DNA of 64,000 nt from JAWKJY01 sp041393535. GTDB lineage: Bacteria > Actinomycetota > Thermoleophilia > Gaiellales > Gaiellaceae. The notes beneath the pieces were generated by a model. It made no database searches. It was not told where the DNA came from and saw only the letters and a program-made list of their open reading frames with translations. The translations under genes and the position numbers were made by a program. Below, piece after piece: positions 51,826 to 61,586 of this stretch (positions within the stretch are counted from its first letter, which is position 1; every line of letters starts with the position of its first letter). The stretch spans positions 446,207 through 510,206 of the forward strand of contig JAWKJY010000004.1 of NCBI GenBank assembly GCA_041393535.1, written 5' to 3'.

Positions 51826-52749
51826 GCGGCCTGCGGCTGAGCACGATCGTGCCCGCGTCCGACGGCCCGCCCACGCTCCCGCGCTGCGTCGCCGCGATCG
51901 AGGCGGCGGCCGCCGCCCACGAGGAGCTGCTCGTCGTCGAGGAGCCGCGTGGCATCGGCCCGGCCCGGGCGCGCAACGCCGCCGCGCGGCGCGCGACCGG
52001 CGACGTCCTCGTCTTCGTCGACGCGGACGTCGTCGTCCGTCCCGACGCCTTCGAGCGGATCCGCGCCGCCTTCTCGGCCGACCCCGGGCTCGTCGCCGTC
52101 TTCGGCGCCTACGACGACGAGCCCGAGGCCCCGGGGCTCGTGTCGCGCTTTCGCAACCTGCTCCACCACCACGTCCACGCGGCCGCGGGCGGCCCGGCCG
52201 AGACCTTCTGGGCCGGCCTCGGCGCCGTCCGGGCCGACGCGTTCCACGCCGCGGGGGGCTTCGACGGCGACGGCTTCCACCGGCCCTCGATCGAGGACGT
52301 CGAGCTCGGCGCCCGGCTGCGGCGGGCCGGCGGGAGGATCGTGCTCGACCCGACGATCCGGGGCACGCATCTGAAGCGCTGGACGCTACGTTCGATGCTC
52401 GTCACGGACGTCCACCAGCGCGAGGCGCCAGTAAGGTCGAGCTCGCGCTCGACGGCAGGGTGCCGGCGAGCGTGCTGAACCTCGGCTGGCGCCACCGGCT
52501 GAGCGCGCTCGCGAGCGTCGCGCTCGCCGTGTCGATCCTCCGCCGCCGGCCCGCTGCGGCGCTCGCGGCGCTCGTCGCGCTCGCCGTCCTGAACCGCGCC
52601 TTCTACGGCCTGCTCGCCCGCCGGCTCGGCCCGACCGGTGCCGCGGGCGGCGTCGGGCTGCACGCGCTCCACCACCTCTCCGCGGTCGCGGCCGCGGCGA
52701 TCGGCGCAGCCGCTGGCTCGCGCGCCGCGCGGGGGCCGCAGCGCCCTAG
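51822..52749 (+). CDS. Glycosyltransferase family 2 with C-terminal membrane segment (two frameshifts)
   Basis: About 308 residues. The catalytic domain is intact: LRLSTIVPASDGPPTLPRCV, GIGPARARNAAARRATGDVL, VFVDADVVVRPDAFERIRAA, ETFWAGLGAVRADAFHAAGG and HRPSIEDVELGARLRRAGGR. The frame breaks near 52425 and resumes with LALDGRVPASVLNLGWRHRL, then a hydrophobic C-terminus, and needs one more base to reach the TAG at 52747. That TAG and the stop of the convergent gene share the palindrome CCTAGG. Confidence 0.8.
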
Positions 52750-53767
52750 GCGAGCCCGGCGAAGTGCGGATCCGGTCGAGGCGGCGCGCCTCGGCCGCCG
52801 CGTTGGCCGCCGCGATCGCGAGCGCGCCCGTGCGCTGGTCGGCGGCGAGCCCGGCTCGGCCAGCGCGCACGAGGAGCGGCGGCCGCACTCCTCGAAGGCG
52901 AGTCCGGGCAGCGATCGACGGTGAAGCAGGCCAGGCAGGGAACGTGGGACCGCGCGCGAGACGACGACCGGGACGCCGAGCAGCGCGTGGTCGGCGGCCA
53001 CGTAGCGGTAGCTCTCCGACAGCGTCGCGCTCCAGCCCCGCGTCGGCGCCCGCGACGAGCGAGAGGTACGCGGGCCGCTCCAGCCGGCCGTGCTCGACGT
53101 ACCAGGATCCCGCGAGGTCGAGCCAGCGGGCGTAGCCCGGGCGCGCACGCGACTGGCCGGTCAGGTGCAGCGTGATCGGCCAGCCCCACGCGAAGCTCGG
53201 CGGCGCGGGCCGCGGCCGCGGACTGGTTCCGGGAGGTTCTTCCGTCCGTGCGGCGCCGACGAGCGTCACGGCCCCCGGCCCCGGTCGAGGCCGGCACGGC
53301 CGCCGTACTCCGCGGGGTCGAGCACGTCAGGCAGGTGGACGACGCGCCCGTCCGAGGGCGCGGACGACCTCCACGTCGTTGACCGCGATCGCGGGAACGA
53401 GGCCGCGGTCGAGCAGGTCGACGGCGTACGCGAGCTTCCAGCCCTCCCGCGAGAGCTCGGTCTGGAGCAGCGGGCTGTGCCAGCGAGGGACGACCGGCGC
53501 CGACGACGCGGCGAGGAGCGGCTCGTACGACGCGTGCCAGGACGAGCACGACGAGCTCCGCGTCGCGAGGCGCTGCCGCGTCGTCCGCGTCGCACGCTCG
53601 CCCACCCAGGACGGCAGCGGCGCTCCGGCGGCTGGAGGCGCACCCGGCGAAGCCCGCGAACGAGGCGAAGACGACGCCCGTCACGTCCAACTCGAGCCCC
53701 CGCCCTGGTGCCGGCTCCGCGCCCGCCGCCGCAGCCGCCGGGGCGAGGGATTGACGATGCGAGGCAT
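52746..53767 (-). pseudogene. Glycosyltransferase-like gene, multiply frameshifted
   Basis: Recognisable pieces lie in all three minus frames, in order: VTGVVFASFAGFAG; SSAPVVPRWHSPLLQTELSR and EGWKLAYAVDLLDRGLVPAI; VVHLPDVLDPAEYGGRAG; TLVGAARTEEPPGTS; GWPITLHLTGQSRARPGYAR; ESYRYVAADHALLGVPVVVS; TGALAIAAANAAAEARRLD. Together they look like a GT-B glycosyltransferase of about 335 residues with a donor domain starting at TLVGAAR. At least six one-base shifts are needed. The ATG at 53767 faces the nucleotidyltransferase gene across a shared promoter. Family call is tentative. Confidence 0.5.
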
Positions 53768-53778
53768 GGCGGGCTGAC

Positions 53779-53785
53779 TAGCCTA
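53779..53785. promoter_or_regulatory. Overlapping divergent -10 boxes (CTAGCCTAG)
   Basis: TAGCCT (53779-53784) ends 6 nt before the GTG at 53791. On the other strand TAGGCT (53785-53780) faces the ATG at 53767. The two hexamers occupy the same bases within CTAGCCTAG, so the two promoters should exclude each other. Confidence 0.4.
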
Positions 53786-53790
53786 GCGCC

Positions 53791-55079
53791 GTGCGTCTGC
53801 GCCGCGCCGTCTGGCGGCTCGCGGCCCGGCGCCGGGCGGGCGGCGCCAGGACTCGGTGCGCGCGTACTACGACGCGGTCGTCGGCTCGCTCGTCCGCGCC
53901 CTGCTTCGCCGCGACGTCCTCGCCGTCTACGCGCGCGGCTCGCTCGTGCGCGGCGACCTCGACCTGGGCCGGAGCGACGTCGATCTCGTCGTGGTCGCCG
54001 AGGACGAGGCGCCGCAGGGCCTGCCCGCACGGTGAGCCGCACGCTGCGCGCGCCATACGGGCAGCGGCAGGCCGTGCTGCCGATCGACGTCTTCCCGTGC
54101 GCGGGCAGCTCGACCGCTGCGGTGGCTGGCTCGCGTTCGCGCGCCCCTGCTGGCGGGCGGCTGGCGCACGGAGACCGCCGGCTGGCGGCTGCTCGGCGGA
54201 ACCGAGCTGCGCGAGGACATTACGTGGGAGCCCGAGCGTCGGCTCGCCTACCTCACCGACCGGGCCCTGGCCAGAACGCGCTCGCCCTCGCCGCTCGCGG
54301 CGACGCGGCAGGCCTCCGCGGCCGGCTCTCGACGCTCGAGCGCGACGCGCGCCGCGAGCATCGACTGGCCAGGCGGCCGCGCTGCATGCCGCGCTCGAGC
54401 AGCTCGGCGCGCCCCGACCAGGACGGGCCGAGGATCGCGGCGGCCGTCGTCGCCGCCCTCGACTCCACGACCAGGCACCGCCGCCGCAACGCACTTCCGG
54501 CGACCGCCGCCGGGCGACGTTCCCGGCGCAGCCGGCCAGCGAGCCCGCGCTCGCAGGCGCGCCTGCCGCCCTGCGCGCGGCCGCTCGTCCGCGGCATCGG
54601 CGAGGACGGACGCTCGGCGTGCTCGAGGCGCGCGACCGGCACCGGGCGGCCGAGCTGGTCGGTGGGCGCTCGCCGGCCCGGCGACCGAGGTGCTGGCGCG
54701 AGGCCGGGCGCCGCTCGTCCTCACCAGCCGGCTCGCCGAGGACGCCTGGCGCAACCCGCTCCGCCACGCGGCGCTGGCCGCCGCGACCCACCTCGCGGGC
54801 GAGCGCCTCGCGCCGCGTGCGGGCCTGCCCGGACCGGCGCTCGCCGCGCTCGCGCTCGAGCACCAGGCCTTCGTCCTGCTCGGCGCCGTCCGCCGCGTGG
54901 CGGTGGGGCAGCGCGGGCGCCGTCGAGCCGGGCGGGCTGGACGCGCGTCGGCGGCGCTCGCGGGCCTCCGCACGGCTTTCGGCCCGGCCGCGGGACCGAC
55001 CGGGGCCGCGCGTCGAGAGGCGCTCTGGCATCGGCTCGTCTCGGGTGAGGCCGCCCGGCGAGCCGGGCCCCCTCCGTGA
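53791..55079 (+). pseudogene. Nucleotidyltransferase-domain protein, multiply frameshifted
   Basis: After the GTG at 53791 the frame shifts near 53845 into VRAYYDAVVGSLVRALLRRD and VLAVYARGSLVRGDLDLGRS, then DVDLVVVAEDEA. This is the GS...DxD signature of Pol-beta-type minimal nucleotidyltransferases. Further pieces in other frames are GQRQAVLPIDVFPCAG, GGWRTETAGWRLLGGTELRE, DAWRNPLRHAALAAATHLAG and LALEHQAFVLLGAVRRVAVG, a helical C-terminal region. Length is about 430 residues when joined. Such proteins transfer nucleotides to small molecules or proteins; the substrate here is unknown. It is followed by a GTGA-coupled glycosyltransferase. Confidence 0.6.
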
Positions 55080-56308
55080 GCGCCTCGCTCGCGCAGGTGC
55101 GTGAACGCCGCGCGCCGCTGGGCGTTCGTTGACGCTCCGCCGTCCATGCAGCACGCCAGCCCACCACCACGCGAGCGCCCCTGGCTCGCGATCTCGAACG
55201 ACCAGCTCGGCGACCTCCGGCGGGACTGGAGCGGGTGCTCGACGCGATCGTGCCAGCATCCGGGCGCGCTGCTCGTCGCGCCGCGCTTCGCCGAGTCGGG
55301 GCTCGACGACGACGACATCCCCTGGCCGAACCCCCGCCTCGTCGTCCCGTCCGGTCGGCGCAAGGCGCACCTCCATGCGCCGATGCACGCCCGCCGGCTC
55401 GCGCGCCTGTCCGTCAGCGTCGGCGTCGTGGTCGCGCTCACGCAGATGGGCAGCGCGATCCACGTCGGCCAGCAGGCGCGCGCCGCATCGTCTACTCGGC
55501 CGGGCTGCCGCGGCCGCTCTACGTCGACTTCGCGCCCTACGCGTCGCGGCAGCCGTGGCCGACGCGGCTGCTCGCACCGGCGCTCCTGCCGCTCCTTCGC
55601 CGCTGGTACGTGGACGCGATCCGCCGGGCCGACCGCCTCGTCGTCAACTCGGCCTGGTCGGCCGGGCGCGTCGAGCGTCACCGGCGTCGCCGGCGAGGTG
55701 CTCCACCCGCCGGTGCGCACCGCGTTCTTCACGCCGTCCGACGCGCCCCGCACGCACGTGCTGGTCGTCGCGCGGCTCGTCCCGCACAAGGTCGTCGACG
55801 TCGTCCTGGAGGCCTTCCGCGGGCTCGACCGCACGCTCGTCGTGGCGGGCGGCGGGCCCGAGCTCGAGCGGCTCGGGCGAGCGCCCCCGAACGTCCGCCT
55901 CCGGGGCGGGTGACGGACGAGGCTGCGGGAGCTGTACCGGGCGAGCGGGCCGTCGCTGCCCGTCCGTCGAGAGTTCAGGATCGTCATGGCCGAGGCGCTC
56001 GCGTGCGGCGCCCGATCGTCGCGCCGCGGGACGGCGGCGCGCCAGGTCGTCCGAGGACGGACGGACGGGCGTCCTGCTCGGTCAGGTCGATCCCCGCTCG
56101 ATCGGCGCGGGGCTGGACGCGCGCTCGTGCGCGGTCGCCGTCTCGCCGGCGGCGTGCCGGGCGTCGGTCCGAGCGGTTCGCCGAGGACACGTTCCTGGCC
56201 CGGCTCGACCAGCTGATCGCGGGAGGCCGAGATCGCGCGCCGTCGGGCGGTCGAGGGGCGCATCCGCGGCGCAGCCTGACCCGGCCGCGCGCGCGCCAGA
56301 CCGTCTAG
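55076..56308 (+). pseudogene. Glycosyltransferase GT4-like, multiply frameshifted
   Basis: The GTG at 55076 overlaps the previous stop. Ordered pieces: RERPWLAISNDQLGDLRRDW; ALLVAPRFAESGLDDDDIPW, PNPRLVVPSG, HAPMHARRLARLSVSVGVVV; ARRIVYSAGLPRPLYVDFAP, ADRLVVNSAWSAGRVER; TGVAGEVLHPPVRTAFFTPS, VLVVARLVPHKVVDVVLEAF, LVVAGGGPELERLGRAPPNV; FRIVMAEALACG; SERFAEDTFLARLDQLIAGG. The order matches a GT-B enzyme of about 410 residues with its donor domain. At least six shifts are needed between 55120 and 56200. Confidence 0.65.
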
Positions 56309-57445
56309 CCGGCGGCGGCCTGTAACTCGACGAGGCGGTCGATCGGCCGGCTCGCGACGATCGCGTCCACCCGCGCGGTGGCGGCGGCGCCAGCGCCGCC
56401 CGCGCGGTCAGGTCGGCGAGCGCGCGGATCCGACCGGCCCAGATCGCCGGGCCGGCGTCGGCGGAGGACGGGGCCGGGCGCGGGAGCTGACCTCGGGCAG
56501 CCCTCCGACCGCCCGTGCAGGCCGGCACGCCCAGCGCCTGGAGCTCCGAAGGCGAGGTGCGCGAACGGCTCCGGCCAGGCCGACGGGACGAGGGCGACGG
56601 ACGCGCCGACCGCGAGGTCCGCGAGTGGCTGGTAGCCGCGGAGCTCGACGTTCGGGAGCCGGCGCAGCGCCGCCTCGTCCGGCCGTCGGCGAGGACGCCC
56701 GCGACGACGAGCCGGCGGTCGAAGTCGCCCGCGCGAGCCTGCGACAGCAGGTCGACGCCCTTGTTGGCCGACCGGCCGGGCCGCGGCGACCGCCGCCTCG
56801 CCCCCGGCGTCGGCCGGGCGGCGGGCGGCCGTCGACGGAGTGGACCACCGTGGCCGCCCGGCCGCTCCACTCCTCCACGCGGCCGGCCACGAACGCGCTC
56901 GGGGCGACGAGGGCGCGGGCGGCCGCGAGGGCCGCGGCGTGCGCGGCGCGCGAGGCGACCAGCTCCGCCCGCTCGGCGGCAGGCAGGCCGAGGGCGGTCG
57001 GGCAGCCGCGGCACCCGGAGGCGGGAAGGCAGGTCGAGCCGGCGTCGAACGCGTGCTTGCACAGCGTCTCGTAGCTCGGGATGCGCAGCACCGCCGGCAC
57101 GCCCGCCTCGCCGGCCGCGGCGACCGCGCCTGGCCCGGCGTGCAGCTGCGTCAGGACGACGTCGGGCCTCCGGACGGCGATCGCGCGCTCGACGCCCCGG
57201 GCGATCGCCTCGCGGCGGAGGCGCTTGTCGCGCCAGTAGGCGCCGGGCGCGGCGGGCGGCTCCACGGGCCGGCGCTCGACGCGCTCCGGAAGCCGCAGGC
57301 CCGGCCCCTCGGGCCCCCGGACGTGGACGGCGCGGGCCCGCCAGCCGGACGGGAGCAGGGCGAGCGCCTCGGCGAGGAACTGCTCCGCGCCGCCGGCTGC
57401 CGGGTCGAGCAGCTCGGCCGCGACCAGCAGGTCGAGCTCGCTCAT
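56305..57445 (-). pseudogene. Glycosyltransferase GT4-like, frameshifted in the donor domain
   Basis: The ATG at 57445 overlaps the stop of the HprK-like gene. The first 200 residues are intact: SELDLLVAAELLDPAAGGAE, QFLAEALALLPSGW, PDVVLTQLHAGPGAVAAAGE and APSAFVAGRVEEWSGRAATV. The N-terminal domain also has a Cys cluster (CKHAFDAGSTCLPASGCRGC), seen in some GT4 proteins. From about 56840 the frame shifts several times: KGVDLLSQARAGDFDRRLVV, VGASVALVPSAWPEPFAHLA, then ARVDAIVASRPIDRLVELQA to the TAG at 56305. It is convergent with the previous gene. Confidence 0.68.
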
Positions 57446-58461
57446 CGCAGCAGCGGCTCGAGCGCCTCCCAGTTGCGCTCGTGGTCGCGCCCGAGCGTCA
57501 GCCGCCAGACGCGAGCGCCGCGCAGCGCGGCCGCACAGCAGCGGGAGCGCATCGCGGCCACGCCCGCCTTGCCGGCGACGTCCCGCATGCCCCGCTGGAG
57601 CACGAACTCCATCCCCTGGTAGATCCCGACGCCGACGACGCACTCCCGCAGCAGCGTCCCGACCGCCTCGTGGCGCTCGAGCGGCTCGAGCCGCGCGTCG
57701 CGCCCGAGCGAGCGGCGGCCGAGCACGAGGTCCGCGAGCGGCGACGGCTCCGTCGCGATCCGGTCGGCGAAGGCGCGGATGTCGAGGACGAGCTTCGGGT
57801 GGAACTCCATCCGCTCGATCCGCCGCACCTGGTCGGCCGGGAGCCGCGCCGCGTCGGTCGCGTTCACGCCGATCCGGAGCGGGAACGGGTGCAGCCGACC
57901 GTGCCGGTCGAGCAGCGGCGCGTCCTCCGAGAGCAGCCGGACGCGGTCGTCGCCGAGCGCGCGCAGCGCGAGCGTGCTCTTGCCGCCGCCCGACGGCAGC
58001 ATCACCGCGAGTGCGCCGCGGCGGGTCGCCAGGCCGAGCGCGTGCAGGCGCGGCAGCCCGAGCGCGTCGAGGTGCTCGCCGATCCGCGAGACCAGGTAGT
58101 GGTAGGCGGCCTCGTGGACGAGGTGCTCGTCCTCGCCGCGCACGACGAGCGTCCCGGCGCGGCGGTCGAGCACGGAGACGGCGCGCCCGAAGTAGTCGAC
58201 GATCGTCCGGCCGCCATCCTGGTAGACGACGTTGCGCGGCGTGACGAACGAGGCCGCGAGCGGCCCGAAGCGGTCGAAGTCGGGCGGCCCCTGCTCGACG
58301 GCGACACGGATGCGGGCGGGCGGCGCGGGCCCGGCGGGGCGCTCGAACCACGCGAGGTCGAGGCGGACCGACTCGACGACCTCCGGCCAGTCGCCCGCCA
58401 CGGCGATCGGGAGCCCCAGGACGTCCAGGTGGACGCCGTGCGCGGCGGGTGCGTGCGCCAT
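57442..58461 (-). CDS. HprK-like kinase (P-loop, glycan-locus type)
   Basis: A 339-residue protein. An N-terminal beta-rich region (VHLDVLGLPIAVAGDWPEVV, NVVYQDGGRTIVDYFGRAVS) precedes a P-loop kinase fold like HPr kinase/phosphorylase: ALAVMLPSGGGKSTLALRAL, LLSEDAPLLDRHGRLHPFPL, RIGVNATDAA. The HprK Lys motif and HPr partner are not evident, so it probably phosphorylates a small molecule or another protein, as proposed for HprK-like kinases in capsule loci. The ATG at 58461 has TACAGT 7 nt upstream (leaderless). It overlaps the following GT gene (ATGA). Confidence 0.75.
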   Translation of the reverse strand: MAHAPAAHGVHLDVLGLPIAVAGDWPEVVESVRLDLAWFERPAGPAPPARIRVAVEQGPPDFDRFGPLAASFVTPRNVVYQDGGRTIVDYFGRAVSVLDRRAGTLVVRGEDEHLVHEAAYHYLVSRIGEHLDALGLPRLHALGLATRRGALAVMLPSGGGKSTLALRALGDDRVRLLSEDAPLLDRHGRLHPFPLRIGVNATDAARLPADQVRRIERMEFHPKLVLDIRAFADRIATEPSPLADLVLGRRSLGRDARLEPLERHEAVGTLLRECVVGVGIYQGMEFVLQRGMRDVAGKAGVAAMRSRCCAAALRGARVWRLTLGRDHERNWEALEPLLR

Positions 58462-58468
58462 CGGCTGG

Positions 58469-58508
58469 ACTGTACGGCGGCGGGCGGCGCGCCGGGGGCG
58501 AGTACGCT
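58469..58508. promoter_or_regulatory. Divergent promoters: HprK-like / ABC exporter
   Basis: Minus strand: TACAGT (58474-58469), 7 nt before the ATG at 58461. Plus strand: TACGCT (58503-58508), 9 nt before the ATG at 58518. Only 28 bp separate them. Confidence 0.5.
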
Positions 58509-58517
58509 TGGCGGCCG

Positions 58518-59312
58518 ATGCGCCGCGCCCTCGCCGAGCCCTCGTCCACGGCGCGCAACACCGCGTCGCTGCTCGTGGCCCTCGTCGAGTCGGACCTCCG
58601 CGCGCGCTTCGGGCGCGGGCCCTGGCAGCTCGTCAAGTGGCTGATCGACCCGTTCGCGGCCGCCGGGGTCTACCTCGTGCTCGTCGCGTTCGTGCTCGAC
58701 CGGCCCGGGACCGCGCCCGGCGTCTCGATCGCGTGCGCCGTGATCCCGTTCCAGCTCGTGATCGCGGCCGTCTCGAGTGGGCTCGTCTGCGTCCAGTCGC
58801 GCCGCGCGATCATCCTCAACATGGGCTTCCGCCGGGGGCTGATCCCGATCGCGGGCGTCCTCACGGAGACGGTCGCCTTCGTCGCGAGCCTGCTCCTCTT
58901 CGTCGTGATGATGGGCGCGCACGGCGTCGCGCCGACGCCCGCCGCGCTGTGGCTCGTGCCCGCGCTGCTCGTCACGCTCGTCCTGGGGATCGCGAGCGCC
59001 TACCCCGCGGCGCTGCTCGGGCTCTGGTTCCCGGACCTGCGGCTGTTCGCGATCAGCCTGGTGCGGACGATCTTCTTCCTCGCCCCGGGCCTCGTCCCGC
59101 TGTCGGAGATCCCCGGCGTCTACGCGGAGATCGCGAAGGCGAACCCCTTCACGGGCCTGTTCGAGGCGTACCGCAGCGCGCTCCTCTACGGCCGCACGCC
59201 GCCCGCCTGGCAGCTGCTGATCCCGCTCGCCTGGGCCGCCTTCCTGCTCCTCGTCAGCCTGCCGGTCTACCGGCGCGAGGAGCGCCACCTGGCGAAGGTG
59301 GTCGACCTGTGA
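58518..59312 (+). CDS. ABC-2 type polysaccharide exporter, permease
   Basis: A 264-residue permease of the Wzm/TagG type with about six helices. Blocks: LVALVESDLRARFGRGPWQL, RAIILNMGFRRGLIPIAGVL, LLGLWFPDLRLFAISLVRTI, FFLAPGLVPLSEIP and AKANPFTGLFEAYRSALLYG. It pairs with the ATPase gene through a GTGA overlap at 59309. The pair exports a lipid-linked glycan or teichoic-acid-like polymer. Confidence 0.88.
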   Translation: MRRALAEPSSTARNTASLLVALVESDLRARFGRGPWQLVKWLIDPFAAAGVYLVLVAFVLDRPGTAPGVSIACAVIPFQLVIAAVSSGLVCVQSRRAIILNMGFRRGLIPIAGVLTETVAFVASLLLFVVMMGAHGVAPTPAALWLVPALLVTLVLGIASAYPAALLGLWFPDLRLFAISLVRTIFFLAPGLVPLSEIPGVYAEIAKANPFTGLFEAYRSALLYGRTPPAWQLLIPLAWAAFLLLVSLPVYRREERHLAKVVDL

Positions 59313-60046
59313 GCGCGCGCGTGACGTGCGAGGACGTCGGCGTCCGCTTCCTCTTCGACCGCCAGCGGCGCGTCGTCACGCCCGCGCTGCGGCGCCTGCG
59401 GCGGCGCGGCGAGGAGACGTGGGGACTGCGCCACGTCAGCCTGGAGCTCGGCCCGGGCGACGCCGTCGCCCTGCTCGGCGCGAGCGGCTCCGGCAAGACG
59501 TCGCTCCTGCGCGTGCTCGCGGGCGTCTTCGGGGCCGACGAGGGCCGCGTCGAGGTGGTCGGGCGGATCGGCGCGCTGCTCTCCGTCGAGTCGGGGCTCT
59601 CCTCGCGGCTGACCGGCGCCGAGAACGCCGCCCTGCTCGCGGTGCTCGCCGGGCTGACGCGGCGCGAGGCCCGCGCGCTCGTCCCCGCCGTGCGGGAGGA
59701 GAGCCAGCTCGGCGTCGCGTTCGACCGGCCGGTGTCGAGCTACTCGCAGGGGATGCGCGCGCGGCTCGGCTACGCGGTGGCCGAGCTCGTCCGACCCGAG
59801 ATCCTGCTGCTCGACGAGGTGCTCGAGGCCCTCGACCACGAGTTCCGCGACGTCGTCGAGGCGCGCGCCCGCGCCATCCTCGCGGCAGGCGGCATCGTGC
59901 TCGCCGCCGGGCACGACCACGAGCTGCTCGGCCGCCTCTGCACCCGGGCGGTCTACCTCGCGCAGGGCACCGTCCGTGCGGCTGGGCCGTTCGCCGAGGT
60001 GCGAGACGCGTACCTCGCCGCGGCGCACCACCCCGACGTCGACTAG
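59309..60046 (+). CDS. ABC-2 type polysaccharide exporter, ATPase
   Basis: A 245-residue ATPase of the Wzt/TagH type. Walker A LLGASGSGKTSLLRVL, then GRIGALLSVESGLSSRLTGA, the degenerate signature SSYSQGMRARLGYAVA typical of this subfamily, and Walker B EILLLDEVLEALDHEF. The His switch is AAGHDH. There is no C-terminal carbohydrate-binding domain, so substrate choice lies elsewhere. Ends 4 bp into the convergent flavoenzyme gene. Confidence 0.9.
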   Translation: MSARVTCEDVGVRFLFDRQRRVVTPALRRLRRRGEETWGLRHVSLELGPGDAVALLGASGSGKTSLLRVLAGVFGADEGRVEVVGRIGALLSVESGLSSRLTGAENAALLAVLAGLTRREARALVPAVREESQLGVAFDRPVSSYSQGMRARLGYAVAELVRPEILLLDEVLEALDHEFRDVVEARARAILAAGGIVLAAGHDHELLGRLCTRAVYLAQGTVRAAGPFAEVRDAYLAAAHHPDVD

Positions 60047-61509
60047 GGAACGAGCTCGAGGTCGAGGAGGCGCTCGATCACCGCGCCCTCCTCGTGGTAC
60101 TCGGCGTCGGTGTTGACCGACCAGACGTCGTGCTCGCCGCCGTCGACGAGGTTGAGCGTCGCGAGGATCGCCGTCCACATCGAGTGGTCCTGGTTGTTGT
60201 AGCGGTGCAGGCCGTTGCGGCCGCACGTGACGAGGTTCGCGAACCCGTCGACGTACGCGCGCACGGTCGCGAGGGCCTCGCGGTAGGCGGAGTCGTACAT
60301 CGGGTACGCCTTCGGCACGAGCACCTTCACGCCGTCGATCACGCTCGCCGGGTCGACGAGCCCGATCCGGGCCAGCTCCCGCGTCGCGAGCGCGACGGCC
60401 TCTCCGTCGGACATCTGCCAGATGTCGTCGCCCTCGAAGCAGAAGTACTCGGCCCCGAGGCACGTCGTGCCCGGGACGACCATGTCGGGGCTCCAGGCGC
60501 CGAAGTTCTGGACGCGGCCGGCGCGCGTGCCGGGGTCGTGCAGGTAGATCCAGTTGTCCGGGAAGGGCTGCGCCTCGGTTGTCATCAGCGCGACGAGGAC
60601 GAGGCTGCGGTAGCGGAGCCGCTGCGCCGCCTCGACCACCTCGACCGGCGGGGCCGGGTCGAGCGCCTCGATCAGGTCGGCGAGCGCGAGCGAGGAGACG
60701 ACGCCGTCGACCGGCACGTCGACCGCGACGCCGTCCCGCTCGACGACGATCTGCTCGACGACCTGGTCGCGGTGGCGGATCGCCGTCACGCGCGACTTCG
60801 TCTGCACCTCGATCCCGCGCTCCTCGACGCGTGTCCGCAGCGCCTCCCACATCTGCCCGGGGCCGAGGCGCGGGTAGTGGAACTCCTCGATCAGCGTCGT
60901 CACGTGCTCGCGCCGCAGGTGGAGCGCGCCCGCGACCGCCTTGCCGAACGAGAAGTTGCGGATGCGCTGGGCGGCCCACTCGGAGCGGATCTCCGAGCCG
61001 GGGATGCCCCAGACCTTCTCGGTGTACGAGCGGAAGAACGCGTCGTAGAGGCGGCGGCCGAACCGGCTCGTCACCCAGTCCTCGAAGGTCTCGGGCTGCT
61101 CGTTGCGGCCGACCCGGCTGCGCAGGTACGAGAGCGCGCACAGCGCCGCCTCGAGGACGCCCAGCCGCGCGACGACGTCCTGCGCGCGCAGCGGGTAGGC
61201 GAGGAACTGCCCCTGGTAGTAGATGCGGGAGAGCCGTGGGCGGACGAGCAGGTCGTCGCCGAGCACGTCCTCCCACAGGCGCTGGACCGGCCCGAGCTTC
61301 GTGAAGAAGCGATGGCCGCCGAGGTCGAAGCGGTAGCCGCCGAACTCGACCGTCTTCGCGATCCCGCCGACCGTCCCGTCGGCCTCGAGCACGAGGCCGG
61401 GCCGCCCGAGCAGGCCCAGCACGTACGCAGCCGTCAGGCCGGCGGGCCCGGCGCCGAGCACGGCGGTCCCGACCCGCTCGCGCCGCAACCGAGGGTCGAG
61501 GGAGGTCAT
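60043..61509 (-). CDS. FAD-dependent oxidoreductase, UDP-galactopyranose-mutase / amine-oxidase-like
   Basis: A 488-residue flavoprotein. The dinucleotide motif is GTAVLGAGPAGLTAAYVLGL. Next come EFGGYRFDLGGHRFFTKLGP and YYQGQFLAYPLRAQDV, FRSYTEKVWGIPGSEIRSEW, and a C-terminal FAD site CGRNGLHRYNNQDHSMWTAI. This arrangement is common in glycan loci, where relatives are called UDP-galactopyranose-mutase-like; the reaction is not proven. The ATG at 61509 is preferred over 61545 because TACACT (61525-61520) lies 10 nt upstream. Overlaps the ABC ATPase end by 4 bp. Confidence 0.82.
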   Translation of the reverse strand: MTSLDPRLRRERVGTAVLGAGPAGLTAAYVLGLLGRPGLVLEADGTVGGIAKTVEFGGYRFDLGGHRFFTKLGPVQRLWEDVLGDDLLVRPRLSRIYYQGQFLAYPLRAQDVVARLGVLEAALCALSYLRSRVGRNEQPETFEDWVTSRFGRRLYDAFFRSYTEKVWGIPGSEIRSEWAAQRIRNFSFGKAVAGALHLRREHVTTLIEEFHYPRLGPGQMWEALRTRVEERGIEVQTKSRVTAIRHRDQVVEQIVVERDGVAVDVPVDGVVSSLALADLIEALDPAPPVEVVEAAQRLRYRSLVLVALMTTEAQPFPDNWIYLHDPGTRAGRVQNFGAWSPDMVVPGTTCLGAEYFCFEGDDIWQMSDGEAVALATRELARIGLVDPASVIDGVKVLVPKAYPMYDSAYREALATVRAYVDGFANLVTCGRNGLHRYNNQDHSMWTAILATLNLVDGGEHDVWSVNTDAEYHEEGAVIERLLDLELVP

Positions 61510-61519
61510 GGAACGTCGG

Positions 61520-61580
61520 AGTGTAGTCGAGGCGGTGTCCCGCATCGCCTCGGCCGTCGAGGGAGCCGGGCCGGTAGCGT
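61520..61580. promoter_or_regulatory. Divergent promoters: flavoenzyme / third AP enzyme
   Basis: Minus strand: TACACT (61525-61520), 10 nt before the ATG at 61509. Plus strand: TAGCGT (61575-61580), 6 nt before the ATG at 61587. No ribosome sites. Confidence 0.5.
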
Positions 61581-61586
61581 CCCGGC

